Shown here: piece after piece, positions 1-8,792 of the stretch
Layout: each line of letters starts with the position of its first letter
Position numbering within the stretch: position 1 is the stretch's first letter
Assembly: GCA_002344065.1 (NCBI GenBank)
Contig: DDTK01000003.1
Span: 186,001-250,000 of the forward strand
Origin: Flammeovirgaceae bacterium UBA2366
GTDB taxonomy: Bacteria; Bacteroidota; Bacteroidia; Cytophagales; Cyclobacteriaceae
Reading direction: 5' to 3'
Length of the DNA stretch: 64,000 bases
The notes under the pieces: generated by a model
Databases searched by the model: none
Told to the model about the DNA's origin: nothing
Seen by the model: the letters and a program-made list of their open reading frames with translations, nothing else
Made by a program: the position numbers and the translations under genes

Positions 1-789
1 ACTGAAATGCTGGTAGAGAAAAAATTTGGTGCCGCCAGCACAAAGGTACTTGTAGAGGAATTTCTATCAGGCATTGAACTTTCGGTTTTTGTGCTGACGG
101 ATGGCAAGGATTATATCATTTTACCGGAAGCAAAAGATTACAAGCGCATCGGTGAAGGTGATACCGGTCCGAATACGGGAGGTATGGGTGCAGTATCGCC
201 TGTTGTGTTTGCCACTGCAGACTTTATGAAAAAAGTTGAAGAGCGTGTGGTGAAGCCCACCATCTCCGGACTGCAAAAAGAAGGTATTGATTACCGGGGC
301 TTTATTTTCATTGGCCTGATGAATTGCCAGGGCAACCCTTATGTAATTGAATACAACGCCCGAATGGGTGACCCTGAGACACAAGTGGTTCTGCCCAGGA
401 TTAAAAGTGATATCATTCCAGTTCTACTCGCAGCAGCACAGGGAGAACTAAAAGGAAAAGCGATTGAAGTGGCCGATGAAACTGCTGTTACGGTAGTGAT
501 GGTTTCTGGTGGCTACCCGGGCAATTTCGAAAAAGGAAAAGTTATTAATGGACTTACAAGCCCCACTGAAGCGCTTGTATTTCAAGCAGGCACTAAAGAG
601 TCAGGCGGTCGTGTAACTACAGATGGGGGCCGTGTATTGGCTATAACAGGCATGGAAGCCGGTTTGGCAGATGCCCGTGAAAAAGCCTACCATGGAGTTG
701 CCAAACTAACCTGGGAAGGCTTATATTTCAGAAAAGATATCGGACAGGATTTACTGAATTTCCAGTCTGATGCTTCAGCTAAATTCTAA
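1..789 (+). CDS. purD: Phosphoribosylamine-glycine ligase, C-terminal part (5' end outside window)
   Basis: GARS joins phosphoribosylamine to glycine using ATP in purine synthesis. The frame is open from the first base, so about the last 262 residues are present and the N-terminal PurD domain lies upstream. What is visible is the ATP-grasp core and C-terminal domain: EFLSGIELSVFVLTDG, the GDTGPNTGGMGA loop, and YVIEYNARMGDPETQ with the Mg/ATP-binding acidic and Asn residues, then the GGYPGNFEKG segment typical of the PurD C-domain. ricT follows 24 bp later. The family assignment is secure; only the missing start limits it. Confidence 0.95.
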   Translation, partial: TEMLVEKKFGAASTKVLVEEFLSGIELSVFVLTDGKDYIILPEAKDYKRIGEGDTGPNTGGMGAVSPVVFATADFMKKVEERVVKPTISGLQKEGIDYRGFIFIGLMNCQGNPYVIEYNARMGDPETQVVLPRIKSDIIPVLLAAAQGELKGKAIEVADETAVTVVMVSGGYPGNFEKGKVINGLTSPTEALVFQAGTKESGGRVTTDGGRVLAITGMEAGLADAREKAYHGVAKLTWEGLYFRKDIGQDLLNFQSDASAKF

Positions 790-813
790 ATTCAGTCTTT
801 CAAAGAACATGAT

Positions 814-1956
814 ATGGGTTGTGCGTGCGGAACATCAAAAGATGGGAAAGTAGCCGGTTGTAATAATAACGGAGCCTGCCAGACAGGCGGATGCAATAAA
901 ATGAACGTATTTGATTGGCTTTCCAACATGGAAATGCCAACGCAGGATACTTTTAACATTGTGGAAGTCCGTTTTAAAAATGGCAGAAAAGACTTTTACC
1001 GTAACATCGATAAACTGAATCTCACCACAGGCGATGCGGTAATTGTCGAAATACCCAATGGCCATCATTTAGGGTATGTGTCACTACAAGGCGAACTGGT
1101 TCGCCTGCAAATGCAGAAGAAAAAAATTGCCAACGACAACGAAATAAAAAAAATTTACCGGCTGGCACACACCAAAGATGTAGAGAAAGCTGAAGAGGTA
1201 AAGAAAAGAGAACTACCAACACTCTACCGTACCCGGGAAATTATACGGGAATTGAAATTGAACATGAAACTTTCGGATGTTGAGTACCAGGCTGATAACA
1301 CAAAAGCAATCTTCTATTATTCTGCAGAGGATCGTGTAGATTTTCGTGAGTTAATTAAAATTCTTGCCGGTGAGTTTAAAATTCGGGTGGAGATGCGGCA
1401 GATCAGTTTACGCCAGGAAGCCGGCCGTATTGGCGGAATTGGTGTATGCGGAAGAGAATTGTGTTGTTCAACCTGGCTTGGCGATTTTAAAAATGTAGCT
1501 ACCAGTGCGGCACGCTATCAGAATTTATCACTGAATCCCAGTAAGCTATCCGGTCAATGTGGTCGGTTAAAATGCTGTCTGAATTACGAGCTGGAAACCT
1601 ATATGGAGGCCCTTCAGCATATTCCGAAAATTGAAACTCCTCTATTAACAGAACAAGGCGAGGCCAGGCTTCAAAAAACCGACATCTTCAAAAAGATCAT
1701 GTGGTTTGGTTTCAGTGAAGAAAATACCTGGTATCCACTAAACGTAGATCGGGTAAATCAGATATTAGAATTAAATCGAGCTGGTAAAAAACCTGCAACA
1801 TTAATCATTGATGTTGCCGAGGCAAAAGTTCCGGTTCAAACCCTTAACAGCGATCTGGAACGGCTGGATAAAAAATATCAACGTACCGGAAAGAAGAAGA
1901 ACAAGAAAAGAAAAAACAAAAAAAGAAATCCTAACCAACCCCGTAATCAGGGATGA
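814..1956 (+). CDS. ricT: PSP1-domain protein, RicT/YaaT family
   Basis: A 380-residue PSP1-domain protein. Family members include Bacillus RicT (YaaT), part of an Fe-S-containing complex that affects RNase Y activity. The core holds two cysteine clusters, GVCGRELCCSTW and GQCGRLKCCLNYE at about residues 210-250, typical of the iron-sulfur-binding form. The N-terminus (MGCACGTS, then further Cys to about residue 28) is an extra cysteine-rich stretch. The C-terminus, after about residue 350, is a Lys/Arg/Asn-rich tail that may bind RNA. The stop overlaps the start of gldH by four bases (ATGA), so the two are translationally coupled. What it does in Bacteroidota is not established here. Confidence 0.85.
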   Translation: MGCACGTSKDGKVAGCNNNGACQTGGCNKMNVFDWLSNMEMPTQDTFNIVEVRFKNGRKDFYRNIDKLNLTTGDAVIVEIPNGHHLGYVSLQGELVRLQMQKKKIANDNEIKKIYRLAHTKDVEKAEEVKKRELPTLYRTREIIRELKLNMKLSDVEYQADNTKAIFYYSAEDRVDFRELIKILAGEFKIRVEMRQISLRQEAGRIGGIGVCGRELCCSTWLGDFKNVATSAARYQNLSLNPSKLSGQCGRLKCCLNYELETYMEALQHIPKIETPLLTEQGEARLQKTDIFKKIMWFGFSEENTWYPLNVDRVNQILELNRAGKKPATLIIDVAEAKVPVQTLNSDLERLDKKYQRTGKKKNKKRKNKKRNPNQPRNQG

Positions 1957-2429
1957 GAATTGTAGCACTTCCTTTCCTTCTTCTTTTCGTTTGTAATGCC
2001 TGCGACCGCAACCGGCTTTATGAAAAAAATACAGACTTTAAACAGCGCCATTGGGTAGTGTCCGAAAAACCATCATTTGACTTTGAGATTCAGGACACTG
2101 AACCTAAGTACAACCTGTACATGACCCTTCGTAATGAATCGGATTATCCAAACTCAAATATTTATTTTACTTACTACCTCTCCGATAGCACCGGTTCATC
2201 CTTAGAAAAAAAATTAAATACCGAGTTTCTTTTCGATAAAAAAACAGGCCGGCCGCTTGGCAACAGTGGGTTAGGTTATATCTACGAGCACAAATTTCCC
2301 TTACTGGAGTCCTATACCTTTCAACATCCCGGCATTTACACCATTCGTTATGAACAGTTCATGCGTACCGATACCCTTCGTGGCGTTGTATCAGTAGGGT
2401 TGCGCGTTGAAAAAGTTGATCATAAATAA
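1953..2429 (+). CDS. gldH: Gliding motility lipoprotein GldH
   Basis: A 158-residue lipoprotein with a short hydrophobic signal and lipobox (LLFVCNAC, Cys at residue 17). The remainder is a small beta-rich domain with the GldH pattern (NTDFKQRHWVV, NESDYPNSNIYFTYYL, a Tyr/Phe-rich end). GldH is one of the lipoproteins required for gliding in Flavobacterium and sits in the cell envelope; its biochemical job is unknown. It overlaps ricT by four bases, and this neighbour pair, as I recall, recurs in Bacteroidota. The assignment rests on sequence pattern and context. Confidence 0.82.
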   Translation: MRIVALPFLLLFVCNACDRNRLYEKNTDFKQRHWVVSEKPSFDFEIQDTEPKYNLYMTLRNESDYPNSNIYFTYYLSDSTGSSLEKKLNTEFLFDKKTGRPLGNSGLGYIYEHKFPLLESYTFQHPGIYTIRYEQFMRTDTLRGVVSVGLRVEKVDHK

Positions 2430-2530
2430 GTGTTTGAACATCCACATAACATACTGAAATTCTGAATCACCCGTCATTTTAACTCCACCTCTTGTCCTAT
2501 CCTACAAAGAGCGGGAGTCCTGAGCCTATT

Positions 2531-2568
2531 AAAAAATCAGGCATTGAACGTACCATTCAATGCCTGAT
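2531..2568 (-). terminator. Intrinsic terminator of secDF
   Basis: On the minus strand a perfect 13-bp stem (ATCAGGCATTGAA paired with TTCAATGCCTGAT, loop of 7) is followed by a run of six T. It lies just after the secDF stop. On the plus strand no T run follows, so it works for secDF only. Confidence 0.88.
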
Positions 2569-2591
2569 CATCACTAATTTAATGCCTGGTA

Positions 2592-5500
2592 TTAAGCCGG
2601 CACAGCTACTTTCTTGGTATCCTTTTTCTCGATTTCCTTTTTATCCAAGTCAATTACAATTGGCGCTGCAATAAATACGGAAGAATACGTACCTACGGCC
2701 ACACCAATAAACAAGGCGAAGGCAAAACCTGAAAGCACCTGTCCACCGAAAATTAACAGCACAATTACAACCAATAAGGTTGTACCTGCCGTGATGATGG
2801 TGCGGGCCAGTGTATCATTAATGGCATCGTTAACAATTTTTTCCTGATCGTGGGTTGCGCCAAATCCAATATATTCACGAATACGGTCAAAGATGATCAC
2901 GGTATCGTTAATGGAGTAACCGATGATGGTAAGAATGGCCGCCACAAATACCTGGTCAACCTCATAACTTAAACCCAAGAAACCCGCGATGGAGAATGAA
3001 GCAAATACAAAGAGTGTATCATGCACCGTTGCAATAATAGCACCCGCACTATATTGCCATTTACGGAAACGTATCAGGATGTAAACGAATATACCTACCA
3101 GTGAGAATAAACTTGCCTCCCATGCCGAGTTCTTGATATCATCTGCTACGGTAGCACCAACTTTCGATGAGCTGGCTATGACAAAATGGTTGTCATCAAG
3201 TTTTGAGTCCTGATCGGTGTATTGCTTACCGGTTATGGCTTGCAATCCTTCAATCAGACTTTGTTTTACCTTTTCATCAGCAGTATCACTATCATCCTCA
3301 ATCAAATACGAAGTAGTGACCTTAACAGCTGAGTTAGATCCGTAATTCTTTACCTCGGTACCGGCATTATCAAAACTTTCGCTTAAGCGTATCTTTAAAT
3401 CTGTTGCCACAACTGGCTTACTGAAGGAAACTACATATGAACGTCCACCTTTAAAATCAACACCCATATTTAATCCCTTCACAAATAGCAAACCTAAGCC
3501 AATCAAAATGATAGCCGATGAAGCGATGTAAGCCTTGCGGCTGTTCTTAACAAACTCAAAATTTCTACGCTTTTTAACTAACCGGGCAATAGCGGAGTCA
3601 AAGGAAATTTTGCTCGCATCACCTTTGCGTGTCATCCATTCAACGATAACACGCGAAACATATACGGCTGTAAAGAAGGAGGTAAGAATACCAATCATCA
3701 ATGTAATGGCGAAACCTTTAATAGGGCCCTGACCAAGCATAAACAGGAAAAATGCTGTTAATAAAGTTGTAAGGTTAGAGTCGAAGATAGTCCAGAAGGC
3801 CCGTTCATAACCCACCCGGATAGCATCTTTAAGTTTGCGCCCATGGGCAATTTCTTCTTTAATGCGTTCAAAAATCAACACGTTTGCATCCACGGCCATA
3901 CCAATGGTAAGCACAATACCGGCAATACCCGGTAACGTGAGTGACGCATTTAACTGAGCGAGAATACCCAGTATGAAAAAGATATTGAACAATAGGGCAA
4001 CGTTGGCAACAATTCCCCCCTTGGAGTAATAGATAATCATAAAAATGATTACCAGTGCCAAACCACTTAAAGAAGAGAGTAATCCCTGGTTTTGAGCGAG
4101 CTTGCCGAGCGTAGGGCCTACAATAGCTTCCTCTACAATTTTGGTTGGTGCAGGAAGTGAACCAGCTTTCAGAATGTTCGCTAAGTCTTTAGCTTCATCC
4201 ACAGTAAAGTTACCAGATATCTGAGAATTCCCATTTGGAATTTCTCCATTTACAGACGGGGCAGAGTACACCGCGTTATCCAAAACAATGGCAATACGGC
4301 CACGTGGAGTCTTGCTGGCCGCTTCGGCTGTCATCTTACCCCATACCCGTGTACCGGCAGCGTTCATCGTCATGCTTACGGAGGGACGAGCATACTCATC
4401 CAAGTCCTGACGGGCATCGTTAATAACTTCACCAGTCAATTTGGGTTGACCAGAACGACCAAGGTCAAGAAAATATAGTTGCAGACCTTCCGTTGGTCCG
4501 AAATCCTTATCGGGCTTATTTCCCCAATAGACACCCACATTGCGCGGTAATAAACTTCTGATTTCTGTTCTCCTGAAAATACGATTGATCTCTGCGGTAT
4601 CTCTAATCGCGTAACGGAAAGTTCCCTGAGGTATGCTCTTTGCAAAAAGTGCTGAGACGCCAAGGTTTTGGAGGGAATCCAGACTTTGAAGGGTAGTGTC
4701 TCCCACCGAAGCGGTTTGCAGTTGCTTCTCTAGTTCGGAAATTGAGTCAGGTTGTGAAGGCTCAGTTGATTCAACTTTTGTAGATTCCTGGGAGGGAGTG
4801 CTTGCTGCCTTTGCTGATTGTACTTGCTGTTCTTTTACAAGCGCAGCATTAATGGCCATCAATGAACTATTAATATCATTCGGTTCAATTACATCCCAAA
4901 ATTCCAGGCGGGCAACACCTTGTAATAATTTGCGCACCCTGGCTGGGTTATCCGCACCGGGAATTTCAATCTGAATTCTACCGGTACCTGGTAAGCGCTG
5001 AATGTTAGGTTGCGATGTTCCGAATTGATCAATACGATTCTTTAAGATGGTGTAAGAGCGATCAATGGCGCGTTCTATTTCTTCGTTAACCACTAGGATC
5101 ACCTGCTCATCCGTATCATTGAGGCTGATGCGGCCACGGGTAGTGGTGGAAGAAAATACAGGAGCCAGTTTTGCTCCTGGATTATCTTCGCGGTAAGCTG
5201 CAAAGAATAATGCGCTAAAGCGTTCCTGACTGCTTTTTTCCCGTACTTGTGCCTTTGTTAAAGCTTTTACGAAAGCTGAGTCTTTGCTATTTCCACTTAA
5301 GCCTTTAATAATGTCAACCGGAGAAACCTCCAGGGTAACGTGCATACCACCCTGCAAGTCGAGACCACGGCTAAGTTCGTTGTCCTTAACTTCTTTATAG
5401 GTGAATTCAACGCCAAATAAATTGTATACGGGCTTACTCCAAACAGAATCCATGTAAGCCTGCTTTTTGCCCAGGTCAATAATACCACTAGCATCGGTTG

Positions 5501-5615
5501 CATAATCAATAGCATCTTGCTGTACCTTGTTGGATACAAATGTAAATGACAAGTAGTACAGGCATAGTGCTGTAACAATGAGTGTTAGTACAATGACAAA
5601 TCCTTTGTTCTGCAT
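2592..5615 (-). CDS. secDF: Fused protein translocase subunit SecDF
   Basis: A 1007-residue fusion of SecD and SecF, the proton-driven helpers that pull proteins through SecYEG. An N-terminal membrane helix (residues 8-28) precedes a large periplasmic region (RGLDLQGGMHVTLEV; NRIDQFGTSQPNIQRLPG), five SecD helices with GMAVDANVLIFERIKEE, then the SecF half starting near residue 690 (LNMGVDFKGGRSYVVSF) and ending with GYSINDTVIIFDRIRE in its own helices. A Ser/Gln/Glu-rich low-complexity insert lies at about residues 255-320. Fusion of the two is usual in Bacteroidota. It is followed by its own terminator. Confidence 0.97.
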   Translation of the reverse strand: MQNKGFVIVLTLIVTALCLYYLSFTFVSNKVQQDAIDYATDASGIIDLGKKQAYMDSVWSKPVYNLFGVEFTYKEVKDNELSRGLDLQGGMHVTLEVSPVDIIKGLSGNSKDSAFVKALTKAQVREKSSQERFSALFFAAYREDNPGAKLAPVFSSTTTRGRISLNDTDEQVILVVNEEIERAIDRSYTILKNRIDQFGTSQPNIQRLPGTGRIQIEIPGADNPARVRKLLQGVARLEFWDVIEPNDINSSLMAINAALVKEQQVQSAKAASTPSQESTKVESTEPSQPDSISELEKQLQTASVGDTTLQSLDSLQNLGVSALFAKSIPQGTFRYAIRDTAEINRIFRRTEIRSLLPRNVGVYWGNKPDKDFGPTEGLQLYFLDLGRSGQPKLTGEVINDARQDLDEYARPSVSMTMNAAGTRVWGKMTAEAASKTPRGRIAIVLDNAVYSAPSVNGEIPNGNSQISGNFTVDEAKDLANILKAGSLPAPTKIVEEAIVGPTLGKLAQNQGLLSSLSGLALVIIFMIIYYSKGGIVANVALLFNIFFILGILAQLNASLTLPGIAGIVLTIGMAVDANVLIFERIKEEIAHGRKLKDAIRVGYERAFWTIFDSNLTTLLTAFFLFMLGQGPIKGFAITLMIGILTSFFTAVYVSRVIVEWMTRKGDASKISFDSAIARLVKKRRNFEFVKNSRKAYIASSAIILIGLGLLFVKGLNMGVDFKGGRSYVVSFSKPVVATDLKIRLSESFDNAGTEVKNYGSNSAVKVTTSYLIEDDSDTADEKVKQSLIEGLQAITGKQYTDQDSKLDDNHFVIASSSKVGATVADDIKNSAWEASLFSLVGIFVYILIRFRKWQYSAGAIIATVHDTLFVFASFSIAGFLGLSYEVDQVFVAAILTIIGYSINDTVIIFDRIREYIGFGATHDQEKIVNDAINDTLARTIITAGTTLLVVIVLLIFGGQVLSGFAFALFIGVAVGTYSSVFIAAPIVIDLDKKEIEKKDTKKVAVPA

Positions 5616-5714
5616 ATCGTGTTTAGTTAAAATTCAATAGTTAGATTTTGAAAAAAAGATAGAACTATCCTGATAAGGGAATTCCATCATAAATGAAATG
5701 ATTAAGGGAAAAGA

Positions 5715-6056
5715 TCAGGGTGCGTTCGGAGCGATGACGAACTGAAAGAGCGCCTTAAATAATTTGCCAACGGAAAGCTGGATAGTCGTTGATGCAACAT
5801 CAGGTTTCTGCTCACCAAAAAGTATTTCCTGAATAAAAGAAAGATCGTGGCTTAACACGAGTGAGGTGGAAGATGAGGGCAGCGAGTACGTTGAAAGCGT
5901 AAAACCAGGCTCTTCTGAACTTTGTTGTTCAGTTTCTGGCTCTATAACCGCTTGCTCTTCATTTGGTACATAAAGAACCTGAGAAAACACGATCACCAGG
6001 GCAGTGAACACTCCCAGCACAAGACTCCATAAACGTGTTTTTTTCGAGGCTTTCAT
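5715..6056 (-). CDS. Small single-pass membrane protein of unknown function
   Basis: A 113-residue protein with a basic N-terminus (MKASKKTRLW), one transmembrane helix at about residues 10-28 (LVLGVFTALVIVFSQVL), an acidic Glu/Gln-rich linker and a hydrophobic C-terminal stretch. I recognise no family. It lies 99 bp upstream of secDF on the same strand and 73 bp downstream of the uridine kinase stop, so it may be cotranscribed with either. Orientation is probably N-in with the acidic part in the periplasm. That it is a real gene is supported by the clear helix and the lack of a better frame, but not by homology. Confidence 0.6.
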   Translation of the reverse strand: MKASKKTRLWSLVLGVFTALVIVFSQVLYVPNEEQAVIEPETEQQSSEEPGFTLSTYSLPSSSTSLVLSHDLSFIQEILFGEQKPDVASTTIQLSVGKLFKALFQFVIAPNAP

Positions 6057-6129
6057 AAAGGCCTACAAAAGTATGGAATTGAATCAAAATTGAAAGAAGG
6101 ACCTAAAAAAAATACGAACGGGCTGAAAA

Positions 6130-6747
6130 TCAGGTCAATTTTGCCTGTATGGCCAAAATCAATACATCAAGCGCACGTTCAAAATGGCTGTTATTGGGAA
6201 TTACGAGGTCGGCATTGTGCTTTATGGGCTCAATCAAGCGCTCATACACCGGCATTACATGGTGATGATACCGGTACAGTACATCATCCAGATCGTACCC
6301 ACGCTCCTCGCTATCGCGCCTGATCCGCCTGGATAATTTAACATAATCTTTCGCTTCAATAAAAATGCTGAGATCAAGCTCTTTTTCTATTTCAGGGAAA
6401 TATTGGACAAACAATCCTTCAACAATAAGTACAGGGGCAGGCTTAAATACAAGTGCTTTTGGTGTAGCGTTAGGGTTATTAAAGGTATACTCTGTTTTAT
6501 GTAGTACTTGTCCGCTTTTCAATTGTAAAATATCCTTATGAAATTGCTCATGATCGATGGCTTCCGGCAGATCAAAATTCTTAATTCCACGATTATCTTC
6601 TTTTTGTCGCTCACGCGGATGATAGTAATTGTCTTGAGAAATAAGACATAGTTGATCATCCGTAAACCGATCGGCCAGGTTCTTCAGGAAATATGTTTTT
6701 CCTGAACCGCTTCCTCCGGTAATGCCTATGGTATAAGGTTTAGCCAT
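6130..6747 (-). CDS. udk: Uridine kinase
   Basis: A 205-residue P-loop kinase that phosphorylates uridine and cytidine to the monophosphates for pyrimidine salvage. The Walker A motif is GITGGSGSGKTYF at the N-terminus; SQDNYYHPRERQ and NFDLPEAIDHEQF are the uridine-kinase signature segments, followed by VLIVEGLFVQYFPE and a lid with SRRIRRDSEERGYD. Length matches the family. rdgB ends 35 bp upstream on the same strand, so the two may share a transcript. Confidence 0.93.
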   Translation of the reverse strand: MAKPYTIGITGGSGSGKTYFLKNLADRFTDDQLCLISQDNYYHPRERQKEDNRGIKNFDLPEAIDHEQFHKDILQLKSGQVLHKTEYTFNNPNATPKALVFKPAPVLIVEGLFVQYFPEIEKELDLSIFIEAKDYVKLSRRIRRDSEERGYDLDDVLYRYHHHVMPVYERLIEPIKHNADLVIPNNSHFERALDVLILAIQAKLT

Positions 6748-6782
6748 ACTTATTAACGGCTTGAAAATACAAACATCACCGA

Positions 6783-7385
6783 TTACCTGCTATAGGATTG
6801 TTGAAGATATTCAACCAGCTTTCTGACAGCCCGTGCCCTGTGACTTATCTTATTCTTTTCTTCCGATGACATTTCACCAAACGAAAGGGTATACCCTTCC
6901 GGTTGAAAGATTGGATCATAGCCAAACCCTCCTGCTCCTCTCTTCTCTAAAAGTATTTCGCCTTGTATCCTTCCTTCAAAAAGTTTAAAGCCTGTAGGTT
7001 CAACCAGTGCTATTATGGTGCGGAATTGTGCCTTGCGGTTTGGGATGCCATTTAATTTTTTCAGTAGCAAATTCATATTGTCTTCGGCATTACGTTGCAC
7101 GCCTGCATAATGGGCAGAATCAACCCCCGGTTCGCCATTCAAGGCCTCTACTTCAAGGCCTGAATCATCCGCAAAACATGAAACGTTGTAATGATCAAAT
7201 ACATATTGAGCTTTTTGAAGGGCGTTGCCTTCCAGCGTAGACTGGGTTTCCGGTAGTTCTTCGGTGCAGCCAATGTCAGCAAGGCCTGTTAATAAAAAAG
7301 ATGGGCCCAGTATGGCGACCATCTCTTTGATTTTATGCTGGTTGTTAGTTGCAGCTACCAGTTGAATTGTTGTATACGGTACCAA
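6783..7385 (-). CDS. rdgB: Non-canonical purine NTP pyrophosphatase, RdgB/HAM1 family
   Basis: A 200-residue enzyme that hydrolyses dITP, dXTP and XTP to monophosphates so they are not built into DNA. Motifs present: LVAATNNQHKIKEM near the N-terminus, the FADDSGLEVEALNGEPGVDS active-site block, GYDPIFQPEGY, and EKNKISHRARAV at the C-terminus. The only plausible start is a TTG at 7385; there is no in-frame ATG before the substrate-binding motif. This places the first 41 bases inside the 3' end of the upstream FKBP gene, suggesting coupled translation. Confidence 0.93.
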   Translation of the reverse strand: MVPYTTIQLVAATNNQHKIKEMVAILGPSFLLTGLADIGCTEELPETQSTLEGNALQKAQYVFDHYNVSCFADDSGLEVEALNGEPGVDSAHYAGVQRNAEDNMNLLLKKLNGIPNRKAQFRTIIALVEPTGFKLFEGRIQGEILLEKRGAGGFGYDPIFQPEGYTLSFGEMSSEEKNKISHRARAVRKLVEYLQQSYSR

Positions 7386-7851
7386 TATTTTTCAATCTCA
7401 CGTTAAAAATCAAATTGGCATTTCCTGGAATTGATCCAATACCCTGCCTGCCATATCCCAATCCTGATGGGATATACAGTGTAGCAGAATCACCTTTGTT
7501 TAGTTGTTGCATGCCCACTTGCCATCCTGCTATTACACCATTTAAGGGAAACGATATATTACTATTTTGATCAAACACATTACCATTGAAAAGTTTTCCC
7601 TTATAACTCGTTGTAACACAATTTGACAAACCCGGTGAAGATCCATCTCCTTCTTCATGAATTACATAACGAATTAAATTATTTGGGTCCTGCAATGCGG
7701 TAATACTATTTTGAGCCAGGTAAGCATCAATTGCAGCGAGATCGCGCTCAAGTTGCTCCTCAAATGTTGGAATATCCTCTTGTTTAAAACAAGAAAAAAA
7801 CGTTAGAAGAACACCAAAAGAAAATAAAGTCAATAGCTTTTTCATAATCAC
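7345..7851 (-). CDS. FKBP-type peptidyl-prolyl isomerase lipoprotein, one domain
   Basis: A 168-residue lipoprotein with lipobox LTFFSC near residue 21. A helical segment (FEEQLERDLAAIDAYLAQN) leads into one FKBP domain with the conserved blocks SYKGKLFNGNVFDQN, GVIAGWQVGMQQLNKGD, YIPSGLGYGRQG and NLIFNVRL. It probably helps folding of periplasmic or outer-membrane proteins. ATG starts at 7851 and 7845 are both possible. It sits 1 bp after the two-domain FKBP gene with the same helical linker pattern, so the pair looks like a duplication. Confidence 0.88.
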   Translation of the reverse strand: MIMKKLLTLFSFGVLLTFFSCFKQEDIPTFEEQLERDLAAIDAYLAQNSITALQDPNNLIRYVIHEEGDGSSPGLSNCVTTSYKGKLFNGNVFDQNSNISFPLNGVIAGWQVGMQQLNKGDSATLYIPSGLGYGRQGIGSIPGNANLIFNVRLKNIGTVYNNSTGSCN

Positions 7852-7852
7852 A

Positions 7853-8761
7853 TTATTTTACGTCCAACACTTCCAAATCAAAAACCAAAATTGAATTCTC
7901 TTTTATTACCTCGCTACGCTGCTGCGGACCATATGCCAAAGAAGATGGTATATAAAAGGTTCCTTTAGCACCAGCATTCATGTACTTTAACGCTTCATGC
8001 CAGCCCTGTATTACACCTGTTTGATCAATGGTAACATCATAGGGCTCATAAGGTCTCATGGGGTTATAAAGGCCTTTTGCCTCCGCCACTGACTGGACAC
8101 TGGAGTCGAAGTATTCACCACTAAGCAAGTAACCTGAATAATTCACTTTTACGGTTTGACCAGATTTAGCATTTTCACCTTTGCCGGGCGAAGTGATTAC
8201 GTAACGTAATCCTGATTCAACCTTTACCGCATCAATCTTATTGTCAGCCAGGTATTGATCGATGGTGGCTATATCTTTTGCCAGTTGCTTCTCTCTGAAC
8301 TTACTCATCATCGCCTGCTGATAGGCCATAAAATCCATTTGTGGCATAATGGAATCCACACGAATGTGGTAACTCAGTGTAAGGGTACTGTCCACGTCAG
8401 GAGGCATGGGCGACTTCACCAGGTCTTTAAAGAACTTGGAGATGGGCATACTTACAATCACGCTATCGCCTTTTGAAACCATACGCAGCAATTGTGTCAT
8501 ACCGTCTTCCGAAACAATAGCGGAGCTGTCGTTTGTTAAAACGGCTGCAGGCATATCTTTAGTCATTTGTGCCCACACAGAATCTTTTGAGTCTTTAAAA
8601 AGAAACTGAAACACTACTACCTCACCGGGCTTTGGCAAAACACCATCTCCCTTGCTCACTACTTTAAACTTCATCCCGCTGGGCGTTTCCTTTTCTGTAC
8701 TGCTTGCGCATGAAAAAAGAAGGGCCAGGCCAACAACAAATACAACATTCAGAATTTTCAT
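7853..8761 (-). CDS. FKBP-type peptidyl-prolyl isomerase lipoprotein, two domains (GldI-like)
   Basis: A 302-residue lipoprotein (lipobox LALLFSCAS, Cys 18). The first half, residues 25-135, has an FKBP outline (GEVVVFQF, MVSKGDSVIVSMP) but lacks the aromatic pocket and is probably not catalytic. A helical linker (KDIATIDQYLADNKID) leads to a full FKBP domain (VKVNYSGYLLSGEYFDSS, GVIQGWHEALKYMNAG, YIPSSLAYGPQ, ILVFDLEVLDV). It resembles GldI and other Bacteroidota FKBP lipoproteins; whether this copy serves gliding cannot be told. It starts the unit leading into the second FKBP and rdgB. Confidence 0.86.
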   Translation of the reverse strand: MKILNVVFVVGLALLFSCASSTEKETPSGMKFKVVSKGDGVLPKPGEVVVFQFLFKDSKDSVWAQMTKDMPAAVLTNDSSAIVSEDGMTQLLRMVSKGDSVIVSMPISKFFKDLVKSPMPPDVDSTLTLSYHIRVDSIMPQMDFMAYQQAMMSKFREKQLAKDIATIDQYLADNKIDAVKVESGLRYVITSPGKGENAKSGQTVKVNYSGYLLSGEYFDSSVQSVAEAKGLYNPMRPYEPYDVTIDQTGVIQGWHEALKYMNAGAKGTFYIPSSLAYGPQQRSEVIKENSILVFDLEVLDVK

Positions 8762-8792
8762 TTATCTAGATTTAATTGGTTAATACTAAACT

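Noticed and set aside
2492..2674. Plus-strand frame between gldH and secDF
   Set aside because: It crosses the secDF terminator and 3' end and has no protein-like features.
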